A model generated the notes under the pieces. It did no database searches. It was not told where the DNA came from and was given only the letters and a program-made list of their open reading frames with translations. From positions 1-58,816 of the forward strand of contig JAXHTH010000065.1 in NCBI GenBank assembly GCA_034211115.1: DNA of 58,816 nucleotides. Direction: 5' to 3'. This document shows, piece after piece, positions 24,254 to 31,900 of the stretch (position 1 is the stretch's first letter; each line of letters begins with the position of its first letter). Source of the DNA: JAXHTH01 sp034211115. Its GTDB lineage: Bacteria; Planctomycetota; Phycisphaerae; Phycisphaerales; SM1A02. The position numbers and the translations under genes were made by a program.

Positions 24254-27200
24254 TCAGGAGCCCGGCGCGCGGACGGGGTACGGCGGCGCCTCGGGCAGCT
24301 CCTTCGGATCCTCCACCAGCTTTCGCTTCAGGTACTCGATCGCGCGATCGAGCTGCGGGTCGCGCTCGGCGATGCGATCGGAGGGGGTGATGTCCACCTG
24401 GATGTCGGGGCTGACGCCCTCGTTCTCGATGGTCCAGCCGCCCTCGTCCCACCACCACGCGAACTCGGGCTGCGTGGAGAGCCCCAGGTCCTTGAAGGGC
24501 TTGTCGGCGCGGATGCCCACCACGCCGCCCCACGTGCGGGTGCCGATGAGCGGCCCGAGATCGGCGATGCGGAACACGGCGGGGAAGATGTCGCCGTCCG
24601 AGCCGGCGAACTGGTTGATCAGCGTGGCCATGTGCGCATGCGGGGCGCGATGGGGATACCGCTCCGTCAGCCCGTGACGCGGCTCGTTGAACGCGAGCAC
24701 GGCGCGGGCGAGGCGTTCGATGATCATCTGGCTCACGAACCCGCCCCCGTTGTCGCGCACGTCGATGACGAAGGCGCGCTTGTTGTACTGGGGGAAGAAC
24801 TGCCGGCTGAAGGTGGCCAGCCCGCGCCCGCCCATGTCGGGGATGTGGATGTAACCGATCTCGCCGCCGGACGCCTCGGCGACGTAGCGCCGATTGGCCT
24901 CGACCCAGGCGGCGTAGCGCAGAGAGCCCTCGCTGCCGCGCGCTTCGATCTCGATCGTGCGCCGATTGGTGCCCAGCGCATCGTCGGCGATGGTGAGCGT
25001 GATGTCATCGCCCGCGCGATCCTGGAGCAGGTCGTAGACGTTCATCCCCGGGGCGAGTGGTCGCCCATCGATTTCGAGCAGGACATCGCCCTCCTTCACG
25101 CCCCGGCAGGGATCGGTGAGCGGGCTCCTCAGCGATCGGCTCCAGGGCTGGGCGGGCAGGATCCGCGCGATGCGGAACGCGCCGTTCTCGAACCGGACGG
25201 TCGCGCCGAGCAGGCCGACGGAAACGCGGTCGGGCGTGGCGCGCTCGTGCTGCCGGCCGCCCCAGACATAGGAATGGCTCGTGCCGAGTTCACCGAGGAG
25301 CTCGCCGATGACGAGGTTCAATTCGGCCCGCGTGCCGATGCGGGGCAGGAGGGCGGCGTACTTCTCGCGCATAGCGGGCCAGTCGATGCCGACCATGTTG
25401 GGCGCCCAGTAGAAATCGCGCTGGAGCCGCCAGGCCTCCTCGAACATCTGCTTCCATTCGCCGCGCACGTCGACGCGCACCTGCACGTCGCCGAGCGTGA
25501 TCGTCTCATCTTCGCCGGGCGGGGCGACGGGCTTGATCGTCACGCCGTTCGGTGAGGGATAGGCGATCGTGCTTCCGTCGCGGCTGACGACGTAGCTGCT
25601 GATGCCCTCGGCCAGCGGCTTGTCCTGTTCTTTGACGAAACCGAACTGATAGAGAGCGCCCTTGCCCGGACCGAGGCCGCTGCGGAAGAAGGAGTCGCCA
25701 AGCATGCCTTCGGCGGGCTGCGCCAGGTACGTGATCGAGCCGTGCAGGGCTTCGAGCTGTTCGTAGTTCCCCGGCTCGATGGCGAGGAGATACTGGCGCT
25801 CGGGCAGGCCCTCCGTGTCAATGCGCATCGGCATCGTTTCCTGCGGTTGGGCTTCATCCTCTTCCGCCGCTGCGGCCGGTGCCGCGGGCTGCGCGTCGGC
25901 CTCGGCGTCGTCATCTTCATCCTCACCTCCCCCGCCGGGCTGTTGTTCACCACCCGGGGTGGCCCAGGCTTTGAGATCGAACTCGACCCGCCGCGCCTCG
26001 TCCGGGAACGGCGGGGGCGTGTCCTCCGTGAGCGGCACGGCGTAGACCTGCGTCGCGTTGACGTAGATGTGATTGAGATCGAAGCGCCCCAGCATCGGAT
26101 CGAAGTGCCGTTCGGACAGGAAATACAGGTATTTGCCCGCCGGGTCCCAGCGCGGCTCGCGATCGGCGGACATCCCGTCGCTCACCGGGAAGGAGCGCTG
26201 GGCGCGCAGGGAGTAGATGAACACGTTGGGCATGCCGTTGGGCATTGGCTTCGTGTACGCCAGCCACTGCCCGTCGGGCGAGAAGCGGTAGTCGGTGATC
26301 TCGCCCGCCTCGGCCTGGTCGACCTGTCGATGCGTCAGCGTCTGCATGTCCAGCACGTGCAGGCGCATGGTCTTGTCGGCGAAGGCGAGGGACATGCCGT
26401 CGGGCGACGCGACGGGCGGGAACAGCCACGCCTCGCGATCGTCGGTGGCCAGCGAGGGCATGTCCGAGCCGTCGGAGGGCATGAGGGCGACCTGCGGCTC
26501 GCCGGTCGCATCCGTGATGAGCGCGATGCGGTCTTCGTCCAGATACGTCGCGCCCCATTCCCGCGCGCCGCTCGTGCGCGTCAACTGGTGAGAGACCTTC
26601 GACTCGACATCGATGGTCAGCAGTTCGCCCCGCGTGCCGATGAGCAATGTCTTCCCGTCCGGCGACAGCGCCAGCTCCGAGAACGTCTCCGCAGTCTGCG
26701 CGAACCGCTTGCGGGCCGCGATGCGGTCGCTGGCGAGGCGGACGTCGAGGCGCGTGACGCGGTCATCTGATGAGTCGAACAGCGCCAGCCCGCCGGCCTG
26801 GCAGAAGATGATGCGCCGCCCGCGCCGCTCCGTATCGGCGCTGGGCCAGCGGATGTCGTAGCCGTCGATCGCCGTCGGAGCGTCCGTATCGGCGGCGAAG
26901 AACGTGTGCTGGCTCACGTCGCCCCCTTCCGGGGGCATCGAGTGGATGTTGTACGTGTTGCTGCGATCGGAGAGGAAGTAGACGCGTCCGCGAAGCCACA
27001 TCGGGAACAAATCGCTGGCGCGGTTGTCGGTGAGTTGCGTGAACGACTCGGCGGCGAAGTCGCCGACCCAGATCTCCGGCGCCGTCCCGCCCCGGTAGCG
27101 CTTCCACGTCCAGTGTTCGTTGGACCAGCGGGTGAACGCGAAGCGCCTTCCGACGGGGCTGAGGCTGACCATCGAGCACTCGCCGAACGCGTAGCGCTCG

Positions 27201-27655
27201 GGCATGCCGCCTCCGGTGGCGATGCGCCACAGCTCCCATCGGCCGAAGGGATGCTCGCGCCCCGAGCGGAAGAGGACGCTGCGGCCGTCGGGCATCCAGT
27301 CCAGCGGCACATCATCGCCGGGATGGAAGGTGAGGCGCTTCGGCTCCCCGCCGTCGACGGGCATGAGGTAGACATCCGTGTTGCCGTCGTACTGCCCGGC
27401 GAAGGCGATGGAGCGGCCGTCGGGACTGATCCGCGGATGCGATTCGCTGCCGTCGCTGGCGGTGAGGCGGTAGGCGATGATCGGTTCCGCGCCGACGTCG
27501 TCGGGGACTGTGGCCGTCCAGAGGTCGCCCTCGCTGACGAACACGATCCGGTCGCCGTGCAGGGCCGGCTGGCGGTAATAGCCGATCTCCGCCGCCTTTG
27601 CCGAGGCGGCGAGGACGGCCGCGATGAACACGCTGAGGATCAACGGACGCTTCAT
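24254..27655 (-). CDS. Tricorn-type peptidase (S41 family) with N-terminal propellers
   Basis: 1133 residues from ATG 27655, which opens directly on a signal peptide (LILSVFIAAVLAASAKA). Residues about 30-330 and 330-600 carry WD/PD40-type repeats (SPDGRSIAF, SPDGKTLLI, SPDGMSLAF), followed by an acidic low-complexity linker. A PDZ domain (GDVLLEIDGRPL) and the C-terminal S41-like core follow, with TSHSYVWGG, DVRDNGGGFVSQ and TWGGVVGI. TSHSY fits the Ser-His pair of tricorn and GGFVSQ the nucleophile region. It probably degrades oligopeptides in the periplasm. The layout matches Thermoplasma tricorn, which lacks the signal peptide. Confidence 0.9.
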   Translation of the reverse strand: MKRPLILSVFIAAVLAASAKAAEIGYYRQPALHGDRIVFVSEGDLWTATVPDDVGAEPIIAYRLTASDGSESHPRISPDGRSIAFAGQYDGNTDVYLMPVDGGEPKRLTFHPGDDVPLDWMPDGRSVLFRSGREHPFGRWELWRIATGGGMPERYAFGECSMVSLSPVGRRFAFTRWSNEHWTWKRYRGGTAPEIWVGDFAAESFTQLTDNRASDLFPMWLRGRVYFLSDRSNTYNIHSMPPEGGDVSQHTFFAADTDAPTAIDGYDIRWPSADTERRGRRIIFCQAGGLALFDSSDDRVTRLDVRLASDRIAARKRFAQTAETFSELALSPDGKTLLIGTRGELLTIDVESKVSHQLTRTSGAREWGATYLDEDRIALITDATGEPQVALMPSDGSDMPSLATDDREAWLFPPVASPDGMSLAFADKTMRLHVLDMQTLTHRQVDQAEAGEITDYRFSPDGQWLAYTKPMPNGMPNVFIYSLRAQRSFPVSDGMSADREPRWDPAGKYLYFLSERHFDPMLGRFDLNHIYVNATQVYAVPLTEDTPPPFPDEARRVEFDLKAWATPGGEQQPGGGGEDEDDDAEADAQPAAPAAAAEEDEAQPQETMPMRIDTEGLPERQYLLAIEPGNYEQLEALHGSITYLAQPAEGMLGDSFFRSGLGPGKGALYQFGFVKEQDKPLAEGISSYVVSRDGSTIAYPSPNGVTIKPVAPPGEDETITLGDVQVRVDVRGEWKQMFEEAWRLQRDFYWAPNMVGIDWPAMREKYAALLPRIGTRAELNLVIGELLGELGTSHSYVWGGRQHERATPDRVSVGLLGATVRFENGAFRIARILPAQPWSRSLRSPLTDPCRGVKEGDVLLEIDGRPLAPGMNVYDLLQDRAGDDITLTIADDALGTNRRTIEIEARGSEGSLRYAAWVEANRRYVAEASGGEIGYIHIPDMGGRGLATFSRQFFPQYNKRAFVIDVRDNGGGFVSQMIIERLARAVLAFNEPRHGLTERYPHRAPHAHMATLINQFAGSDGDIFPAVFRIADLGPLIGTRTWGGVVGIRADKPFKDLGLSTQPEFAWWWDEGGWTIENEGVSPDIQVDITPSDRIAERDPQLDRAIEYLKRKLVEDPKELPEAPPYPVRAPGS

Positions 27656-27709
27656 GATGGACTCCCATCCTGCCCCGAGGGGCAAACAGGCTTGTTGGCT
27701 GAAGGCCGG

Positions 27710-27715
27710 AGGATA
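27710..27715 (-). promoter_or_regulatory. -10-like TATCCT upstream of the tricorn gene
   Basis: Minus-strand GGCGG-TATCCT, 54 bases before the ATG at 27655. The 252-base gap 27656-27907 also contains GGCCCCCGG words and one isolated GAGCCGGGTCGTCC motif resembling the ends of the composite intergenic element. Confidence 0.25.
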
Positions 27716-27907
27716 CCGCCGCCGTCCGGGTGCGCACCGCAGGCGGGGCGGGCAATTCTCTGGAATGATCGGGGCCGCCCAAGGTTGCGGGCTTCGTTGC
27801 GGAAGCGATGAAGCGACGAAGGGTGAGCCGGGTCGTCCCCGGCCCCCGGAACGCGGCCCCCGGCCCGCGGAGCGCGCGGATTGTCTGACGCGCCGAGGCG
27901 CGGGCGG

Positions 27908-28459
27908 CTACTTCTTCTTCAGGATCGCCCGCCAGCCGGTGGTCTGCTGCATCGTCGGGCGGAGGACACCGGCGTAACGGACGTCGTCGACGATGTAATA
28001 ACAGCCCGGATCGAGATCCTCCAGCCAGGTCTTGAGGCTGGGGACGCGCCGGCGGGGCAGCTCGATGAACAGCAACTGGATCGGGCCGTCCCTGCCCCGT
28101 CCGTCGAAGACGGTCACCCCGAAGCCGGCGGCGCGGAAGACGTGGGCGAGCTTCTCGCCCCGACGGCTGAAGATGCGCACCACCTGCTCGCCCACCGCCA
28201 GGTGCCGCTCGATCGTCATCCCGAGGTAGGTGCCCATCGCGAAGCCGAAGGCGTAGGCGATCGCGTAGGCGAAGTTGTCGAGGCTGTTGATCACCTTCGA
28301 CACCACCACCACCCAGATCAGGATCTCGACGAACCCGATCGCCCAGGCGATGAACCGGTGGCCGGCGACGATGAAGACCGTCCGCAGCGTGCCCATCGAC
28401 ACGTCGGCCACGCGGGCGAGGATGATGAGCAGGCAGGTGATGAGGACTTCCCAGTTCAT
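27908..28459 (-). CDS. DUF5698/DUF2179 (UPF0316) membrane protein
   Basis: 183 residues. ATG 28459 begins MNWEVLITCLLIILARVADVS, the characteristic N-terminus; the longer upstream frame is rejected. Three hydrophobic helices occupy residues 1-80, including DVSMGTLRTVFIVAGH and FAYAIAYAFGFAMGTYLGM. The DUF2179 domain follows with VVRIFSRRGEKLA and VFDGRGRDGPIQLLFIELPRR. The family is widespread and its role is unknown; the soluble domain may bind a small ligand. It lies downstream of the B12/MeaB gene on the same strand, after a 195-base gap. Confidence 0.85.
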   Translation of the reverse strand: MNWEVLITCLLIILARVADVSMGTLRTVFIVAGHRFIAWAIGFVEILIWVVVVSKVINSLDNFAYAIAYAFGFAMGTYLGMTIERHLAVGEQVVRIFSRRGEKLAHVFRAAGFGVTVFDGRGRDGPIQLLFIELPRRRVPSLKTWLEDLDPGCYYIVDDVRYAGVLRPTMQQTTGWRAILKKK

Positions 28460-28654
28460 GGCGGCACCGTGGGGTGGATAGTCGTTGATACAGGGGCGCG
28501 GCGCGACGATGACCGCGCGGCCCGCGGCAAGCAAAGGCGCTTGCGGCGCACGGGACAAGCGGCGCGGCGGCAACGCGTTGATGATCGGGCCCGCGGGAAC
28601 GAAGCGGAGCGTGCTGCGCGGCAAGCCGCGGGAGGGCAAAACCGGCGGCGGACG

Positions 28655-29776
28655 TTATTCGGCGAGGAGGCCGTCGTAGAGTTCGGCGATCCCCCGGCCC
28701 TGGGTGGCGATGGTCTCGTAGATCCGCCGGCCGTTGGCGATCTCGCCCAGCCGGCCCACGAGTTCGCCCTCGCCGGCGAAGTCCGCCTTGTTCACGATGA
28801 ACTCGTCGGCGATCTCGAGGATCCCCGCCTTGTCGATCTGGACCGCATCGCCCATGCCGGGCACGACGACGACGGCGGTGTTGTCCGCGTACTTGCGGAT
28901 CTGCACCTCGTTCTGCCCGGCCCCGACGGTCTCGACGATGACCTGCTCGAATCCCGCCCCGCCGATGAGATCGATGACGTCCGGCAGCGTGTCATAGTGC
29001 TCGCCCTCGATGGCCAGCGAGCGGTAGAACACGTTCTCGTCGATGGTGTTGAAGTCCACGCGGAGGCGATCGCCGAGCAGGGCGCCGCTGGTGATGGGGC
29101 TGAGCGGGTCGTAGGCGACGACGGCGAGCCTGCGGCCTCGGCGCACGCCCTCCGCGGCGAGGGCGGCCACCAGCGTGCTCTTGCCCGTGCCCGGCGAGCC
29201 GGTGAGACCGATCACTTTCTCCGGCCGCTTCCGCGATGCATCCTCCGGGGGCTCGCCGGCGTGGGCGAAGCTGATGTGCCGGGCGAGCGTCGCCGTCGGA
29301 TGGTCGGTCGTCGGCGGGCCGTAGGGCTGCGTCGCCTCCCGCACCGCCTCGACGATCTCGTGCATGCTCGTGCCGGTGTGGAAGACCTGCTTCACCCCCG
29401 CGTCGTACATCGCCTGCACGTCCTCCTGGGGGATGATCCCCCCCAGGTGCACGATCATGTCCGGCCGGCCGACCTTGGCGCATTCATCGATGAGCCGCGG
29501 CACGAGGACGAGGTGCGAGTTGCTCATCATCGAACAGGCGATGCAGTCGGCGTCCTCATCGCGGGCGCTGATGGCGAGGCTGCGGGGGGTCTGCCAGAGG
29601 CCGGAGTAGATGACGTGCACGCCGCTGTCGCGCAGGGCCCGGCTGATGAGCTTCACGCCCCGGTCGTGGCCGTCCAGGCCCATCTTCCCCAGCAGCACGC
29701 GGGGGCGATGGGCGAGGTCGCCGCAGCGATCGAGTTTCTCCAGAGCGGTCGTCGGTTCGGTCGTCGGGCTGGGCAT
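28655..29776 (-). CDS. B12-binding domain fused to MeaB-like G-protein chaperone
   Basis: 373 residues. Residues 25-150 are a cobalamin-binding domain of the mutase type with GLDGHDRG (D35-H37-G40), where the His is the lower axial cobalt ligand. Residues 185-373 are a MeaB/ArgK GTPase with Walker A GSPGTGKST (193-201), ETVGAGQNE (switch) and NKAD. In IcmF these two units are joined to a catalytic TIM barrel; here the barrel is missing. The large mutase subunit must be encoded elsewhere. The likely role is in methylmalonyl-/isobutyryl-CoA-type mutase assembly and repair. ATG 29776 is preferred to 29812 because a -10-like TATGAT lies at 29815-29820. Confidence 0.85.
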   Translation of the reverse strand: MPSPTTEPTTALEKLDRCGDLAHRPRVLLGKMGLDGHDRGVKLISRALRDSGVHVIYSGLWQTPRSLAISARDEDADCIACSMMSNSHLVLVPRLIDECAKVGRPDMIVHLGGIIPQEDVQAMYDAGVKQVFHTGTSMHEIVEAVREATQPYGPPTTDHPTATLARHISFAHAGEPPEDASRKRPEKVIGLTGSPGTGKSTLVAALAAEGVRRGRRLAVVAYDPLSPITSGALLGDRLRVDFNTIDENVFYRSLAIEGEHYDTLPDVIDLIGGAGFEQVIVETVGAGQNEVQIRKYADNTAVVVVPGMGDAVQIDKAGILEIADEFIVNKADFAGEGELVGRLGEIANGRRIYETIATQGRGIAELYDGLLAE

Positions 29777-29814
29777 GGCGGTTCGCTCGAATGGCAGGAC
29801 AGAATGAGACATTC

Positions 29815-29820
29815 ATCATA
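29815..29820 (-). promoter_or_regulatory. -10-like TATGAT upstream of the B12/MeaB gene
   Basis: Minus-strand GCCGTC-TATGAT, 38 bases before ATG 29776. It is too close for the alternative ATG at 29812 to be translated from the same transcript, so it helps decide the start. Confidence 0.35.
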
Positions 29821-29852
29821 GACGGCCGGCGGGGAGCGAGCGATGGTCCGTC

Positions 29853-30130
29853 AATGATGAGTGATGGGCGATGAGTGAAAAAAGGGGGGAGCGGTGAGCG
29901 ATAAACGATAGGCAATGAGCGGGGAGCAATGACGGGCGCGGGAGCGAGCCCGCTCGTACCCGAACCCCAGCGAGCCCGCCCGTCCTCGGGCCCGGGTACC
30001 TCTGGATCACCCAACGCCCCGCATCGCGCGACGATGGCAAGTGTCGGTCGCACGCACCCGGGGCTGAGGACAGCCCGGCTCGCGCCATTCCGGCGTCTCG
30101 GTTTTCGGCTTTCGCGTTTCCCTCCCCGCC
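29853..30130. repeat. Composite intergenic element, copy 1
   Basis: It starts with a degenerate (GATGAG/GCGATAA) tract, then AGCGAGCCCGCTCGT and a near repeat GCGAGCCCGCCCGTCCTCG. A variable middle follows, then GGGCTGAGGACAGCCCGG in roughly inverted orientation, and finally a CGTCTCGGTTTTCGGC tract. The same order occurs at 47036, 48967 and 50938. It fills nearly the whole 320-base gap between metG and the B12/MeaB gene. Confidence 0.6.
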
Positions 30131-30135
30131 GCCGC

Positions 30136-31743
30136 TCACTTCGTCTCCGTCGGCGCCGTCTCCGGCTGCTCGAGGCGGGGGAAGAGGGCGACCTTGCGCA
30201 CGGTCGTGCCCGATTGGAGGCCGCCCCAGGCGGCGAGGTCGGGCAGTGTCCCCTGCTCCTGCTCCGGATCGATCGTCAGGTTCAGCGCCTCCCATAACTC
30301 GCTCATCTTCCCGGGCATGACGGCCCAGAGGAGCAGGGAGGCGATGCGGACGGCTTCGAGGCACTGATAAAGGATCGCCCCGAGCTCCTCGCGCTTCGAG
30401 TCGTCCTTCGCCAGCTTGAACGGCTCGGTGAGGTTGATGAACGCATCGACGCGGCGGATGAGGCCCAGCGCCGCCGCGGACGAGCCGGCCAGATCCAGCC
30501 GCTCCATCCGATGATGGGCGTCGGCGACCGCCTCCGCGGCGAGCGCGGGCCAGTCGTGGCCGGCGACGACCATCCGCGAGCCGAACGGGCTTTCGCTGGG
30601 CACCGTCCCGTCGAAGTACTTGTTGATCATCGACGTGACGCGGCTGGCGCAGTTGCCGACCGTGTTGGCCAAGTCGGTGGAGTAGACCTCGTGAAAGTGA
30701 TCGGCGGCGAAGTCCGCGTCCGTCGCGCCCAGCGGCCCCTGCGTGGCGAGGTAATACCGCCACATGTCCAGCCCGTAGGTCTGGACGAAATGCTCGATCG
30801 CGGCGAGATCGATGAAATTGCCCAGCGACTTGGACATCTTCTGCCCTTCGCTGATCCAGAAGCTGTGGGCGTAGATGCACCGCGGCTGGGGGATATCCAG
30901 CGCCATGAGCACCGCCGGCCAGAAGAGGGCGTGGAAGAAGAGGATCTCCTTGCCGATGACGTGGTACGCGGGCGGCCAGTACCTGCCGCGCTCCGCGTGG
31001 ATCTCGCCGTCCGGCTCGCCCAGCCCCAGGGTGGTGATGTAGTTGGACAGCGCATCCAGCCACACCCAGAGCACGTGCGCCTCGTCGCCGGGGACGGGGA
31101 TGCCCCAGGAGAAGCTGGTGCGGCTCACCGGCACGTCCTGCAGCCCCTCGCGCAGCCGGCCGAGCATCTCGTTGCGCCTCGCTTCCGGGCGCACGAACTC
31201 CGGCTGCTGCTCGTACAGCTCCTCCAGGCGTTTCTGATACGCGCTGAGTCGGAAGTAGTAGTTCTGTTCCTTCATACGTACGAGCGGCTTGCCGGAGACG
31301 GCGGACTTGTAGTCCTGGTCCATCGCGCGGCCCTCGGGGATGAACTCCTCCTGCCCCTCGTCGTACCAGCCCTCGTACTCGCCGAGATAGACATCGCCGG
31401 CGTCGATGAGACGCTTCACGAAACCGGCGACCTGGCGCTTATGGCGGTCCTGCGTCGTACGGATGAAGTCGTCGTTGGTGAGCCGGAAGGTCGCGAGGAT
31501 GCTCTGGAACTCGGCGGCGTTGCGGTCGGCGAGCGCCTGGGGCGACACGCCCTGTTCCTTTGCGGACTTCTCGACCTTCACGCCGTGCTCGTCGGTCCCG
31601 GTGAGGAAGAACACATCGCGGCCGGCGAAGCGCATGAACCGGGCCCACACGTCGCAGACGGTGGTAGTGTAGACGTGGCCGATATGCGGCCGGTCGTTGA
31701 CGTAGTAGATGGGCGTGCTGATGTAGGTGGGGTTCTGGTCCAT
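30136..31743 (-). CDS. metG: Methionyl-tRNA synthetase
   Basis: 535 residues, class I synthetase charging initiator and elongator tRNA-Met. TPIYYVNDRPHIGH contains the HIGH motif and KMSKS is intact. LDALSNYITTL is typical of the methionine pocket region. The connective peptide has YEGWYDEGQEEF where zinc-binding members have Cys residues, so this is a knuckle without metal ligands. There is no C-terminal EMAP-like tRNA-binding domain. A TACAAT -10-like hexamer lies only 9 bases before the ATG. Confidence 0.96.
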   Translation of the reverse strand: MDQNPTYISTPIYYVNDRPHIGHVYTTTVCDVWARFMRFAGRDVFFLTGTDEHGVKVEKSAKEQGVSPQALADRNAAEFQSILATFRLTNDDFIRTTQDRHKRQVAGFVKRLIDAGDVYLGEYEGWYDEGQEEFIPEGRAMDQDYKSAVSGKPLVRMKEQNYYFRLSAYQKRLEELYEQQPEFVRPEARRNEMLGRLREGLQDVPVSRTSFSWGIPVPGDEAHVLWVWLDALSNYITTLGLGEPDGEIHAERGRYWPPAYHVIGKEILFFHALFWPAVLMALDIPQPRCIYAHSFWISEGQKMSKSLGNFIDLAAIEHFVQTYGLDMWRYYLATQGPLGATDADFAADHFHEVYSTDLANTVGNCASRVTSMINKYFDGTVPSESPFGSRMVVAGHDWPALAAEAVADAHHRMERLDLAGSSAAALGLIRRVDAFINLTEPFKLAKDDSKREELGAILYQCLEAVRIASLLLWAVMPGKMSELWEALNLTIDPEQEQGTLPDLAAWGGLQSGTTVRKVALFPRLEQPETAPTETK

Positions 31744-31752
31744 GGTCGCGGC

Positions 31753-31758
31753 ATTGTA
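31753..31758 (-). promoter_or_regulatory. -10-like TACAAT directly before metG
   Basis: Minus-strand TACAAT followed by GCCGCGACC and then the metG ATG. Nine bases separate the hexamer and the start codon, so the transcript would have almost no leader. Confidence 0.45.
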
Positions 31759-31900
31759 TCCAGCGGGACCGATCGCGCGCGGGACGTGGGGGAATCGGAA
31801 CGCCGTCCCGGGGCGGCGCGCGGGTTTTTTGCTTGTGGGCCCTCGTCTTGGGGGCTACGCTTGGAGGGTTGCGGGCAACGCGACGGAAGGAGTATGAAGG

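Noticed and set aside
29777..29812. Alternative longer start (ATG 29812) for the B12/MeaB protein
   Set aside because: A -10-like TATGAT at 29815-29820 would place the transcription start inside the extension, and the extra residues are not family-like.
31785..31830. Possible terminator GCGCGCGGG...GTTTTTT
   Set aside because: A T-run follows a GC-rich stretch, but no plus-strand gene ends here and the stem pairs poorly. It is more likely part of the leader of the gene at 31901.
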